NCBI GenBank assembly: GCA_034766995.1
Contig: CM068322.1
Location: 7,156,589-7,220,588, forward strand
Length of the DNA stretch: 64,000 nt
From: Acanthacorydalis orientalis
Taxonomy: Eukaryota > Arthropoda > Insecta > Megaloptera > Corydalidae
Reading direction: 5' to 3'
Made by a program: the position numbers and the translations under genes
The notes under the pieces: model-generated
Told to the model about the DNA's origin: nothing
Database searches by the model: none
The model's input: the letters and a program-made list of their open reading frames with translations, nothing else
In this document: positions 34,593 through 46,938 of the stretch, in pieces
How positions within the stretch are numbered: position 1 is the first letter of the stretch
How the letters are laid out: every line of letters begins with the position of its first letter

Positions 34593-34932
34593 ATAGATAC
34601 AATAACAAAGCATACATGCGACTTCCTTAAATCAATTATTTTCCTCTAAATTCATTGAACAGATCCTATTTGGATCCAATATCAAATCTGATTAAGTTTG
34701 AATTTATTTAGTTAGGTTATTTTGTAAAAATTAATTGAACGTATTTTATTTTATATAATTAGTTTTTTTGACATATTCATATTCGAATAATTTACCCATA
34801 ACAAGAATTCTGAAATAAAAAAAACTGAAACTTGAATATAACATTTTTATGAATTATTTTACAGTTTTTTTATTTCTATAGAATAGAAATTATTAATATT
34901 TGAAATATTACAGGGCTTTGAAAAAGATTTAG

Positions 34933-34933
<1 letters not shown>

Positions 34934-35022
<89 letters not shown>

Positions 35023-35095
35023 TTATATATATATATATATTAATATATATATATATAAATAATTAATATATCTATATTTATATATATAAATACAC
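34934..35095. repeat. (AT)n array with ATAAATAATT interruptions
   Basis: ATAAATAATT occurs at about 34973, 35015 and 35055, spaced 42 and 40 bp and separated by AT runs: a second higher-order array like that at 25.6 kb. Confidence 0.9.
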
Positions 35096-35099
35096 ATTT

Positions 35100-36255
35100 T
35101 TAATTAAGTGATCATAATGTAAGTTTTTGTAATTATTGTTATTTATAAATATACTGTCAATGAATGTTTTTTTACATTTTATTCATACTTGAAAGTATTA
35201 TAATTCAGATTCTATTATAGTTTCAATACATTTAATGACAATAAAAAATAATTATATTATTAATTACTAGTGGTGACAAGTTTTATCATATCAGATAAAC
35301 GTTTTAACACTTGAATTTAAATTAAAAATTGATTTACTTACTTTCAATGCTTATATAAAATCAATAATATGTTGTTCTTTGCAAATACACAACATATTTG
35401 AACTATATTCGATAAAATAAATTAATGTAAAACTTAAAATTAATAATTTTACATGTAGTGTTGTAAATCTGTCAATTTTTTATGTAATTTTGATTGATCA
35501 TCTTGTAGATTAATTAAAAGTTTATAAAATTTACTTACAACTTATTTTTGATATTTATGTTGATATTCATCAAGTTTCAAAGGGCTTATCTTCATGTGCG
35601 TTTACCGCCCCCAGAATTTTAAAAACGTTTCATGGAAGGAAGTAACACTCACGCTATGAATATTGCTTTAATTAATTGTTTAAATTTAAAAAAGCTAACG
35701 GTTTTATTTTACTAATTTATGACATAGAATTTAATAAAAAAATTAATTATGGTTCTTTTTTATTTTAATACTTTTTCTTTAATCTGATTACTTTTATACA
35801 TTTTATTCATCGATTTTTGCTATGTATTAGTAACAAAACTGCATCAAAGTTAGGGAATAAAATCTAAAAACTATTATACAGCCTATATTTAGGTTATCTT
35901 TTTGCTTCAGCTTCATAAACTATTTATGAAAAATTTCAGAAATCAGTGAAGATACGATAGAATGTGAGAAAAAAGAACTATATTTTACGAACAAGTATAA
36001 AATATAAATGAATTACGATTGTCATTAAAAAAACTAAGTGCAAAATACGCATAAAATATAAATACAATATATTATTAAAATATTACTAGTTAAATTTTAA
36101 TTTATATTAAATATTAGGATATCTTGTACAGTTGACAATAATTATTTAATGAAAATTTACTCAAAAACTCACCTTTATGGGAAAAATATAACTAATTGAA
36201 CTAAATTAAAGAAAAATTTGTTTGAAATTTACATGATTTTTGATTTGATGATTTT
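35100..36255. other. AT-rich intergenic DNA
   Basis: No gene or repeat recognised. The only GC-bearing segment is at about 35595-35660. Confidence 0.5.
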
Positions 36256-36256
36256 T

Positions 36257-36259
<3 letters not shown>

Positions 36260-36295
<36 letters not shown>
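36260..36295. repeat. (TA)n microsatellite
   Basis: About 18 TA units. Confidence 0.94.
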
Positions 36296-36301
<6 letters not shown>

Positions 36302-36459
36302 GATTTTTACATAACTGCATTTGTTGACAATCTGGACGTGTAAATATAACTTCAAAATTTTCAACTTAGATCGATAAAATGCTATTCTTTTTCATAAATA
36401 TTCGATTCATTTCATGAATATTTGATCCATCTGTTCATAGTTTTTTTTGATGTTTATTA

Positions 36460-36461
<2 letters not shown>

Positions 36462-36507
<46 letters not shown>

Positions 36508-36518
36508 ATACATATATA
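36462..36518. repeat. (TA)n-(TGTA)n microsatellite
   Basis: A TA run followed by GTATGTATGTATATACATATATA. Confidence 0.92.
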
Positions 36519-36869
36519 ACGAGACAAATAGATCCTTTATATAGTAAAACTTGTTGTTATTTGCTGTATATAAAATATTTATGTTTTATCAAGTCGTCGA
36601 TTTGATTTGATGTTTAAATTTTTTTTGTAATTATTATCTAGTAATTTTTTAGGTTTCACAGGACCCTTCTGTAATTTTGGCTCAAAATCAATAGTTTCTC
36701 TTATCGATACGTAGTTTTCTTTTCTTTATATATATCAAGACTAAACATTTTTGATAGTTTTCAAAAAATCGTAAAAAAATTCAATTTTCCTACATTAAAA
36801 ATATTATTAAACATAAAAAATATTTAGCTCAAGTTCTTTAACAAGTTAAAAAAATATGTTGTCTTCAAA

Positions 36870-37335
36870 TAAGTAAGGACCAATAACTTCACCAAACCAA
36901 AGTACGCACTAAATAGTCATTCTTTCTGTATTCAGTAGCTTGTTCACATTCACCTTAGCATTTTCTTCATCCCAGATTCTGTAGTCTTGTTTGTTAACGT
37001 AGCGAGAGAGTTGGAAAAGAACTTTATCACTAAAAATGACTTTTTCAGAATCACCGTGTTGTTATTCCGGTATCCAATTAACAAATCTCCGACGCAGTGA
37101 ATGGTCTGCTGACTTTAATTCTTGTGTTAATTGAATCTTATAAGCCTTCTGAAATAAATCCTTATCCTAAATATGCCATGTGGTCGTCTGTGAAAGACAC
37201 AGTTGCTGCAAACGTCGTCGAATTGACATTCCTGACTCTTTCGGTTCTCTGTCATAAACCAAGTTAATTTTTTCTTCAGAACGAGCACTACGAAGACGTG
37301 TTGATGTTTCTTTATCTTTGATCGATCCAGTATCT
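36870..37335 (-). pseudogene. Tc1/mariner-superfamily transposase fragment (Tc3-like)
   Basis: The complement strand reads RLRSARSEEKINLVYDREPKESGMSIRRRLQQLCLSQTT (DNA-binding half). After a stop come DLFQKAYKIQLTQELKSADHSLRRRFVNWIPE, EKVIFSDKVLFQLSRYVNKQDYRIWDEENAK and, after another stop, CVLWFGEVIGPYLF. This is the arthropod family in which SIRRR...YKVQLVQELKP.DH..RR.FV.W...IFSDEAHF.L.GYVNKQN.RIW is conserved. The first catalytic Asp (FSDK) is present, with the usual E replaced by K. The second Asp and the third acidic residue are not in the window segment. An in-frame stop and loss of the 3' half mark it as dead. The exact clade within IS630/Tc1/mariner is not certain. Confidence 0.82.
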
Positions 37336-37339
37336 TCAA

Positions 37340-37740
37340 ATGTACTTACTAATTAAAGAATTTTTCATTCAGATGGACGAGTATGATGATAATAAATATC
37401 GTGTAATATACTAAATGATTTTTTTTATAGAACGATCATTTCTATAATGCAATTATATTATTTCAGTGCGTTGTTTTGTTGTATACGAAGCTATAACTTA
37501 AAGTGGCAGTGTGAAAACTTAACAAATATAAAAAAAATACAGTTGTTATAATAATGTTAAAATATAACCTCTTAAAAAATGCGTCCCAATTGGAAAACCG
37601 TTTACATAATTAAATATATTATTTTTTTTAATCTAAAACTTAATACAGTAATAAGGAAGGGTATAACACATTTCGTATGAACTTAGAACCTTGTATAGCA
37701 CGGTTTTTTCATGAAACCAATTAACTTTGCTACACGAGGG
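37340..37740. other. AT-rich spacer, no gene
   Basis: Nothing recognised. Confidence 0.5.
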
Positions 37741-37743
37741 TTT

Positions 37744-37745
<2 letters not shown>

Positions 37746-37817
<72 letters not shown>
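37746..37817. repeat. (CT)n-(AT)n compound microsatellite
   Basis: CT run 37746-37778 switches directly to an AT run 37779-37817. Confidence 0.96.
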
Positions 37818-37823
<6 letters not shown>

Positions 37824-37824
37824 A

Positions 37825-38945
37825 TATTAATCAAATAATTCTATTATTGCATTTGATATGGAATTCATACTCATGTCAACATTATTCATGTAACAAAAAA
37901 AGTATTTTCTTATAAAATTAATGGAATTTCAGAAAAAAATGTGTTCAATGTTGAAAAACAGACATTTGACTAAAAGCATCCATAAATACTCAATCAAAAT
38001 GACATTTCAGGAATAAATCAATATTTCTATCAATTGTAACGATAGAGGTGAAGTATGCATGATTGATTTCCTTGTATAAAGTAGCTTGAAAGAACTTACT
38101 ATGGATGATGTTTTTGAATGAAACGATTATTTTAATTGGTATAGAAATTTATTTTCTATATGCTAGTATTTTTCTAGTTAAATTCTTATAGTTTTATTAA
38201 GTCTAATATATACTAAATATAAATTTTATTTAGTACTTAGTACAGTTAAGTTTTTTAATAATGATAAAAATATATATGTATTTTTCTTAACAAGTAGGTC
38301 ATATCTCTCTATATAAATTTATAAAAAGTATTACAATATTTTATAATTACATTTGTCTGGAAACCTTAGAGTTACTTATATACATATTAGATTGAGAATT
38401 TTTATATAAGAATCAATTTGCATTGTTGTCTTTATAATTTTTTGATTAGAAATATTCAGTATCTTTACATATTTAAATGACAATTCCATCATCGTCATAG
38501 TGCGGAAAAATATTCTTTTTCATTCTTTAACAGTGATAATGATTGTATTGTCATTGAAATACTTTAAGATTCACTCAAGCGTGTTCAATAATCAATAATT
38601 GAACTTTACTGAGCAGAAAAAAATATAATTTAAGGAGAGAGTAAAAATTTAATTTGTGAAAATATAATTATTGATTCGAAAGGTGCTTCATTTTGATTTT
38701 TCAATATTTAGTATGATCGCCTTTAGTCATCGTTTGATTTGACCTAATCTGTCAATAAATACACAAGTTATATGATACTTACCTGAATAGTGAAACATTT
38801 GTAAGTTAATGTTCTCTTTTTTAGTCATTTATTTATAATATAAAATTAAAAAAGTATAGATGAAAATTCATCATTTAATATAAAAAATATTAAATTTAAT
38901 CGTAGATAACTTTGTTCTTCTCATCAACATTTTTTTATTCACATA
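37825..38945. other. AT-rich intergenic DNA
   Basis: Nothing recognised. Confidence 0.5.
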
Positions 38946-38952
38946 TATTGTA

Positions 38953-38954
<2 letters not shown>

Positions 38955-39014
<60 letters not shown>
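38955..39014. repeat. (AT)30 microsatellite
   Basis: An uninterrupted AT run of about 60 bases. Confidence 0.96.
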
Positions 39015-39016
<2 letters not shown>

Positions 39017-39109
39017 TGAAACTTATTTTGTACGAAATTTGATTTCACACAATGTTTAGTATTACTATATCATATTTATGTGTTGTCCAATCAAGATTAG
39101 GTATTTTGG

Positions 39110-39297
39110 CAGTTCATTTCTTTTATATATGTTTCTTATCTCTCTGTGAGAGTAATTTTGTTTTTAATTGACTTTTTTATAATGTTTGGCAATCGTTCTT
39201 TTCGCGATCGAATTAAAAGGTGGCTCGGTCGAAATAACGGGATATGTTTTTAAATTGTAATTGTGTTCGGGCGCCAATGACCATAGCTGTCGAAGCG
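39110..39297 (-). mobile_element. LTR-retrotransposon fragment: LTR edge, Lys-tRNA-type primer site and leader
   Basis: On the complement strand the order is a presumed LTR edge (ending TATGGTCAT), then TGGCGCCCGAACA (39264-39276), then leader sequence down to 39110. The 13-mer is the exact complement of the 3' end of a Lys tRNA including CCA, the standard primer-binding site of many gypsy-type elements. The same 190-bp block recurs on the other strand at 51857-52052, which supports a real dispersed element. No coding region of the element is present. A tRNA gene or SINE is unlikely because no tRNA body lies next to the 13-mer. Confidence 0.65.
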
Positions 39298-39299
39298 CC

Positions 39300-40740
39300 G
39301 TAAAACCTTAATAACCAACCAATCTACAAATATTGTTCTCTGATTAAGTAGTCCTGAATACCATTGTTCAATCCCTCATTAGGAACTAATTCAATGTATG
39401 TGATTAAGTTATCATTTTATTTTTAAGGTTTATTGAATATCCTAAGAAAACAATTTCATTTTATGTACAAAAAATGACAACTATAACAATTGAGCTATAG
39501 ATAAATATTAATATAATGGGTTAAAATTATGTGTATCAATAGAAAACGTGTATTTTTCTACGGCCAGAACTAATTATTATTTTTAAAACTTAGATAAATT
39601 TTGATTTTTCTACTGATAACGATTAACTATATAATGTCATACTAAATTTTTAAATTCGTGTTTTGATTAAATTTCTTTCAAAAACATGGGAAATGATCGG
39701 ACATTTGAGTATTATTATATATGTTTGTGTTTGATATAATATCGATCTAATCTTACAAAATAGATGCTAAGCTATTTTTTGTGCATAAACTGTAATGTAA
39801 TTTACTTTCTAATTGTATGTTTTTATATCTACAATACCGTTGAATGGTTGTCCCGATGATCTTCCTTCTTTTGGTTCATCTTCGTGTCTACTGTCTACTA
39901 GTAGTCCAGCACATGTACCATCTTCAGATTGGTGTTAGATAATTAGATTGATTTAGAGATTTTCACTAAAATCTCTTTGAAGACAGTACACGTATCGAAA
40001 TTAGTAATGGACAATAGATATTCAAATGAATTTAAATAACGAATACCATCAGGATAACCTTACTCAGTAAAAGTATCTTTAAATTACTTATTATATGCTC
40101 TCATTAATTCTCATTAATTTCCGAAAATATATTTTTCTATTAATAAAAGACAGTATACTATCACAAATGAGTTATTTTTCACCTACAAATCTAATTTTTT
40201 TCTATTAAAAATGTTAATTGTATAATTATTGATAATTTTTGTTGGCGTAAGCGGATTTTATTGGCTGTGTAATTATATTTAAAACGCTAGTATAAGAAAA
40301 ATTAAAAATTTTCTCACATTAATGTATAACACTTTACACAAAGAAAGCATTTTTAAGAAATAAATTAATACTTTAGAGAAAATATACCAAATTTTATTTG
40401 TCTATTTATTTGATTATTTTTATTTAACCCTCTATAATTTATTAGTGTTCTATTAATAAAATTTGAGAATTAACATTTCAATGAAGTAGAAATATTTACA
40501 AACCTCTTATTTGATTGATCAATATGTTTGGCATATTTGGAAAAGTTACTCAATTTGATTATATTTTCTAAATGATAAATTTTTTTTACAGGTACGTTTG
40601 TTGCATCAATCAGTTATTTTCAAAGGCAGGAAAATTAAACGGTACGTTTAAATCAATCATTCCTTACCAATAGTTACCTCACATTATAACATCCAAATAA
40701 ATGGTCATGTGTTTATTTTTAATTTTAATTTAAAACCTTG
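39300..40740. other. AT-rich intergenic DNA
   Basis: No gene. 39850-39990 has mixed-complexity sequence (CTTTTGGTTCATCTTCGTG, TACTAGTAGTCCAGC) that I cannot assign. Confidence 0.45.
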
Positions 40741-40744
40741 TTTA

Positions 40745-41000
40745 GATTTTCATATCTGAAAATTCGGCGCACACTAATTATTACACGGATTCCACATTTG
40801 CTACGAAAAATATACAACATTGTGTATTCTGCTAATGCAGCACTAATTAGTGAATTAAAGTTTAATTAAGTAACGGAATGAATTTATGGAACTGAATGCG
40901 GCTTACTCGCATAAAAAGTATAAAAAAGAAATATAAAAAGTTTAAATGTGCTGGAAAATACGTTGAAAGTAAATCGGCGCAGAAAGAGATGTTTTAGAAT
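40745..41000. promoter_or_regulatory. Candidate conserved element with homeodomain sites
   Basis: Contains CACTAATTAGTG, a perfect 12-bp palindrome around TAATTA (40841-40852), with GCTAATGCAG just upstream, GTTTAATTAAG just downstream, and ATTCGGCGCAC and AATCGGCGCAG at opposite ends. No reading frame. Homeodomain binding is inferred from the motif alone. Confidence 0.4.
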
Positions 41001-41131
41001 ATTGTGTCGAATCAAATATGTATTATCTTTAAGATTGTCTGCATAGCAGGTAAATTAAATTATGTTTTTCAAAGTAAAAACTGAATAAATGTGTATTTTT
41101 ATAAAAAGAAAATAGCATTTTTAAAATTTTA

Positions 41132-41154
41132 TTATATATATATATATATATATA
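41132..41154. repeat. (TA)n microsatellite
   Basis: About 11 TA units. Confidence 0.9.
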
Positions 41155-41564
41155 AAGAGAAATAGATTTATTATTATTTTGATTGAAATCTGTAAGAGTG
41201 TTATAATAAGTAGAAATAATTTAAAACATATTTTTCTCTCTGATTCATATTATTTAAAATATTGGTTCTTTAAAAATTGTTTTTTCCATACTTTAATTCA
41301 TTAATGTTTAAATATATGTAACGTGGTTAAATATGCTAATAATCTTCTATAAATTCAATTATTCATGTTTCAAACTGAAAACTATGTTTTATGACTGACT
41401 ATGAGCGGTACAACTTCTAAATAGAAGACCAGTTGTATTTTGTTAGTCAGTTACTATGGTGAATATTTAACTATCTCCTAATTATTAAACCTTAATACAC
41501 AACTGTCTCTTAATTATTGAAGCTTAATTTTATCATAAATAGCAAAAATTTAATGAGCTGAGAG

Positions 41565-41865
41565 TGGCCAGTATAAGGATGCTTTCATGAACAAGAGTTT
41601 CGTTATTATACTTAATTAAAAGAAGTGAGTCACGAAAAATGCTCCACTTAGTGAAAACTACGACTTATAAGACTACTAGTTAATTAGCTAAATGTGAGTC
41701 ATGAGTCATTATAATCGTACTCGTTCTACGGAGAGAGAATGTCAAGGTTCAACCGAATACACAACAAGAGGAAATTTAGAGCGATTATCTGCTTAAGAAC
41801 CTAAATAAAATGACAAGGGAGTTACAAACGACACTCGTTCAGATATAAATAATTGCTTTACCATT
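41565..41865. promoter_or_regulatory. Candidate enhancer with three AP-1 consensus sites
   Basis: TGAGTCA occurs at 41626-41632 and twice head-to-tail at 41695-41708 (TGAGTCATGAGTCA), all in one orientation within 83 bp. A TAGTTAATTAGC homeodomain-type site (41678-41689) lies between. TGAGTCA is the palindromic AP-1 (Jun/Fos) consensus. The patch is also richer in unique sequence than its neighbours. Function is inferred. Confidence 0.45.
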
Positions 41866-41911
41866 ACAGCTTATAAAGACCTCGAATTGTATACACAATA
41901 GATATATTATA

Positions 41912-42070
41912 CGAGGGTGAGTCAAATGAAAAGCTTAATTATTCTTTTTTTCATTGTATATTACAAGTTGGTGTCATAAAATTTTACTATTTTTCAACAT
42001 AGTCTCTATTGCGTTTAATTCAAGTTCTCGAGTGCTTCTGTATTCGTCTAGAAAAAATATTTTGGTCACG
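41912..42070 (-). mobile_element. Mariner 3'-terminal fragment
   Basis: Starts with CGAGGGTGAGTCAAATGAAAA after TA (41910-41911), a mariner-type terminus. The complement of 41990-42025 matches the C-terminal end of a transposase (the NAIExYVEK-like tail ending just before the stop). The sequence after about 42070 is unrelated and no second terminus is present, so only one end survives. Confidence 0.6.
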
Positions 42071-42430
42071 GTCATATTGACTCATACAATTTCAGAGATA
42101 AATATTTCTTCATGATTCCTTTTTGGCGTTGTCACTAAATTTACTATGATTAATGAGTTGTGTACTCTCTACAAACCACAAAAAATTACGATAAAAAATA
42201 TGTAAAAATTGATTGTTGATTATTTTTGGGTGTTGCTTATACTCATTTCACTGCAGTTTATAATATCATTGAAACGCTGAGATAAATCAGAAAGCACTGT
42301 AAATAAAAAATAATCAATAATCAGTAATTCAACATTTTGATTAGAAAAATTTGGTCTATGGGATAGGGAAAATTGTTTTCAAAAATGAAGGTGTCCTAAC
42401 ATTTTGGTTCAATCGTGAACTATAAAATCT

Positions 42431-42435
42431 TTCTT

Positions 42436-42496
<61 letters not shown>

Positions 42497-42526
42497 GTAT
42501 ATATATATGTCTATATATATATATAT
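42431..42526. repeat. (CT)n-(AT)n compound microsatellite
   Basis: CT run to 42460, then AT runs interrupted by GT and CT: the same CT-to-AT switch as at 37746. Confidence 0.95.
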
Positions 42527-42529
42527 TGA

Positions 42530-42880
42530 AAATTTTCTGCTTTTTGAAAATGATGTAATATAGTATTACTTTTATATTAAAACATTTTTTAATAAAAAAT
42601 CATTTATTTTTTGCATTCGTTTGTGTAAAATAATATCAAAAATTCTCATTCTATTTAAACGATGTATATAATAGAATGTTTTAAATATAGAGCTTAACAA
42701 TTAATATAAGTTCATCTCTATGTAATACATCGAGCAATAATATCAATTACACAATTTATCTATTGATTATAATGATTTCATTAAACTTGATTGTTTAAGT
42801 TGTAAGCCGAAATGTGTATAGAACGATACACTGATCCTTAACCCATTCAACCAAGTTGTGATGATAAATCCGCTGTTTAA
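42530..42880. other. AT-rich spacer, no gene
   Basis: Nothing recognised. The 69-codon minus frame at 42767-42976 is not similar to a known family. Confidence 0.45.
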
Positions 42881-43150
42881 TTGTATGTTACATATTATCC
42901 GATGTATAATTAGATATCTAGGAAACAGATATATTGAATGTAACGCAAAACGATCGCAATAACTCGACAAACTCATTAGCGTGTCCGATAATGAATTGTT
43001 AAATTACAGACTTGATGTTCGAATGTCGATCACTGCCACTGTGAGGATGAAACGTATATTAATTTGCGAGTGAATGAATACCATCATGAGCTTGATTATA
43101 GCTTCAAATGCGTTCACGTATGACTGTTTGCTGCGATAACTATTCATTAG
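42880..43150. other. More complex patch, weak candidate conserved DNA
   Basis: Sequence such as AACGATCGCAATAACTCG, GCGTGTCCGATAATG and TGTCGATCACTGCCACTG stands out from the AT-rich background. No frame or motif cluster is decisive. Confidence 0.25.
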
Positions 43151-43159
43151 TGTTATTTA

Positions 43160-46075
43160 TTCATAATTACTGAATTTAAAAGCGGTCTGTGGAGCTTGAG
43201 TTGTATAGAGCTGGATATTGTAAATTCCTGATTACGTTAAAATTTTCTCTGTTTATTTTTAATATATCAGTGATCAGTAAACAGACAGTGATTGTTTTTA
43301 TCTTTTTTGTGTAAAATTTATTAGATTGAAAAATAAATAATTTAGTTAATAAACCCTACAGAAATTGAATAATACAAAATATGTAACTTTTTAATATGTA
43401 AAAATATTTATATTCCAAAAAGTTCTTGCACTTTCATGCATTTTTTAAATAAAGTTATTTTCTTTATTATGATATAATAATAATGAATCATTAAATCGTA
43501 CCTTATTTTTATAAAAAAAATGATTTCTAATGAAATTATTGACATCATTTATTTTTTTAGTCATCATTTAAAATTTTAATTAAGAGTATGAACACTAATA
43601 ATCGACTACATAATTAACAATCAATACTGCTCGATAAAATTTAACAACTTTGTTAAAAATATTTCGATTTCATCCATTACGAGCTTTATGAATTGTATCA
43701 GAAAAATTAATAGAGACATTTTGAGTATTTGCTATTTTCACGGATTATTTTACTGTTGAAATTTTTGTAAAATATGGAAAACATAAAATTCATAGATAAA
43801 AACAAGTCAGTACATCCTATTAATATGGAACGTATGATCTCAAAATATGTAACCAGGTTAAATTTCATTCCTGCAAGCAATGATAATAGCTTAACGAGTC
43901 ATACACTTCTTTACCTACACCCACATCTATTTCTTTAACTATGAGTGTACTTGTTATCGATGCTCACACTATGCTGCTGATGATGAACAATGATATTAAT
44001 ATTTTAATAGTATTTTAATAGACTGTTGGCTTCGATTCATTACCACTATATAAGACAATACTCACATAGGCATATTGATGATGACTTCATAAATCGGTTA
44101 TGCCTTTCTTTAAAACGAACAGTCTTAAACATTCTTTGTGGCTACAAGATTAACAAAAAGCCTTTGAATAGAATTTAATTCCACAACCAGTATATTCGCC
44201 AAACTTTTAGTAACACGATTTTTATCTGATTTTCATTTAGTACAACATAATAACAGTATTAAAATCATGAAATGAAGATCTTCAGGAAAATTTTGGTTTA
44301 GTTTTCATCTTTAAAAATAATTAATTACAAAGTCAGTAAATTAAAAACTGGTTTTATACACTTGTGATAAGAGATCAAATGGGTACTTTATGCAAATTTT
44401 AATTATAAAAGGTAACAGATTAATTAAAATAGTATTTATACAAGAAAAATATGATTTTTAACTACGAAAAGTGATTTTGTTTGGTTCAGTATTAAAAAGA
44501 ATTATTAAGTATATATTAATAATCGGTCGACTGAATGTGTGAAACTGATTCTAAATAAAACGATGATAGCACAACAAACAACATGGTTCTAAGATGTATA
44601 AAATATTAATCAGTGTATAAGCGAATGTAATTAAAGTACGACAAGATGTATCGTGCGTGAATACAGCCAGCTCAGTGTATGTGAATAAAGTATTCAATAA
44701 TCAACAAAACTTTTATTATTATTCCCATAAAAACTGTTGTGGTCGTACATACATTCAAAAAGGACATTTTTGGAATGAACTCTTATTTCATAAGGTGTTG
44801 ATGTCAGGGAAGAAAAATCATTCCTCCACGACACCTGAATTCAATACAAGTTATACTAAAATTATGGCAAAACTCTGTTTTAATAGGACTGATATGTGTT
44901 ATTAATAATCGGTTGATTAAAAACTGTTTAAAAAGTGATCGTAATCGACTGGTCAATAGAAAATAAGTTCCTAATAATTAAAAAAAATAATTGAAAAAAA
45001 AGATTTTGGTTGTACTATATAATGCCAAAACATATTATTTTTATATGAAGCATTTTCAATGCATTGCAAAAATTAAAGTAAATAAATGTAGAAAATACTT
45101 TTTTTTAGTCACAAATTCAACAGCAGTAAAAATTCAGAGAAACTTTTTTTGAATTTGTTATAAGCACTTTGATGTCAAATAGATTTTAAAAATAGAAAGT
45201 AGTTTCTTCTTGTACATTTAATGTAATAAATTTATTTTTATATAGTAAAAACACAAAGATCATTCGCAACTGGTCAGAAATTTTTAATATAAAGCAATTT
45301 TTATTAAGAAAATAATAAAAATTACAGTTGCTGGTAATGCAATGCTAGTTGCAAGTTGCTGAATATCTTGCCCACTCCAATTTTTTAAATCAATTGGAAA
45401 CGAAATCGATATTACTAATATTCTTACATTGATAGTTTAACTATAATTGTTTTTTTTTAGTCAAATCGGTTTAAAAATTTCAAGATGAGATAGTTTTATA
45501 CTCGCAGTAAAAAATTTTTCTAAATTTAATAACCCACAATTTTTAATGTTTATTTTTGTATCTATATTTACAATTATAAATACAGCAGCATTTAAATTTT
45601 CAAAATCTCACTACTACTAAATAAAGTTTCAAGTGTTATACTTGCCATTCAAGCACTGCGATCATGTGGGACTAAGGCTATCATTTCTGTGTCTATATTT
45701 TTGATATTTTTAATAAAAAAATTACGTGATTAAAAAGATGTTTCGTATCATATGTGGGTAACCACAGAATGTTTCTTTTATTAGTGTCTATTTTTTCGTT
45801 TAAATATTGCAAAAAAATGTAAAATTTTAAAAGTATACTTGAAAAATACTTTTTTCTAATTTATATTTATGTATGAATCAAATAAAATTAATTAAAAATA
45901 ATTTCAAAAATGTACATTAACACATTCTATCAGTGTCAGTTTACATGGTTCCATTATACTATTCAGTGCATTCGAAATAACAAAAAAAATCAGTTCGCTA
46001 TTCAAGTGCCACTCACATTGTCGACAACACCATACTGCTCTCTCCGAAATATTTACTTAACTTCTATTTAATAGT
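43160..46075. other. AT-rich intergenic DNA
   Basis: No gene recognised. The 82-codon open stretch at 44657-44905 has no ATG at its start and no family resemblance. Confidence 0.45.
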
Positions 46076-46079
46076 ATTC

Positions 46080-46620
46080 AGAATAAATATGACCGTGTAC
46101 TTTTGTCGTCGAAAGCTCGACAATCCTTTTAAAATCTAAATCATTCCGTTGCTCCAAACAAAGTAGTATTTACATTTAAAATACACCGCGCAATACACTT
46201 GAAACAAATATGATAAACGTCCGGCCTGTCGTGCAAATCTCATTGACACGAATAAATTAAACCGTTCATCCATAATTCATAATCGTTTAATCACCTGACT
46301 GATTGTGATAAATCGACGGCCGAGGTGGTTGGTGTATTTGGTGGTGGTAGCGCTGGTAACCTTTTATGAGATCAATGCGCATGGGCTTATTACGCGGCGC
46401 GCACCAAAAGATATGAGCTCACGTGTAATCCATGTACGGGATTTTGTTGCAGGGCCGATGCATCAATCTGACAGTTCGAATTGGTCACAATTGTGAATGC
46501 AGTATGTATGTGCGCGATGAACGGTGGAAGGTCAAATAGTCGATATGTTTCGACCGGAATCCATGTGACGGCTGCACAGAATCGGTAACATTTGGGGAAA
46601 CATTTGTAGGGGCTTTATAA
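46080..46620. promoter_or_regulatory. CpG-rich island, possible exon or conserved non-coding element
   Basis: A CG-bearing island (GTCCGGCCTGTCGTGC near 46218, TTACGCGGCGCGCACC near 46389, GATCGGTAAC-type words near 46580). An open stretch at 46299-46496 reads a basic RRPRW followed by LVYLVVVALVTFY and EINAHG, which looks like a signal peptide with a cleavage region, then ITRRAPKDMSSRVIHVRDF. There is no upstream ATG in frame (TGA at 46296) and no obvious splice acceptor, so I do not call a gene. Confidence 0.35.
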
Positions 46621-46653
46621 CGGATTTGTGTCGTCCTTATATTTTATAAATGA

Positions 46654-46671
46654 TGTGTGTGTGTGTGTGTT
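46654..46671. repeat. (GT)9 microsatellite
   Basis: The only sizeable pure GT run in the window. Confidence 0.93.
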
Positions 46672-46938
46672 TATTTACAAATGATGAAAAGAGTTGGGTT
46701 ACAATAGATGAATTGAAAATAGTTTGTATAACTGCAACATTCACTTTTTTATAAAAGAATCTGTTTTGTTAGTCTATTAAACTTTAATAATTTTATTTTC
46801 AATTCTGTAAAAAAATCATAAAAATTAATTTCGTGCAAATAAAAAATAATTCTAAATTTTTAAATCAAAGTAATGAATAAAACATTTAAAAAATATTTCT
46901 GATGGTATATTTATGTTTTAAAAAAGTAAAAAAAGATA

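Noticed and set aside
39255..39280. tRNA-Lys gene or tRNA-derived SINE suggested by TGTTCGGGCGCCA
   Set aside because: No tRNA body, A/B boxes or cloverleaf upstream; the 13-mer alone next to a dispersed leader fits a primer-binding site better.
39360..39385. Possible tRNA T-arm (GTTCAATCC)
   Set aside because: No matching acceptor, D or anticodon stems nearby.
44657..44905. 82-codon plus-strand open stretch
   Set aside because: Begins with GTG rather than ATG and resembles nothing known; no adjacent splice signals I could support.
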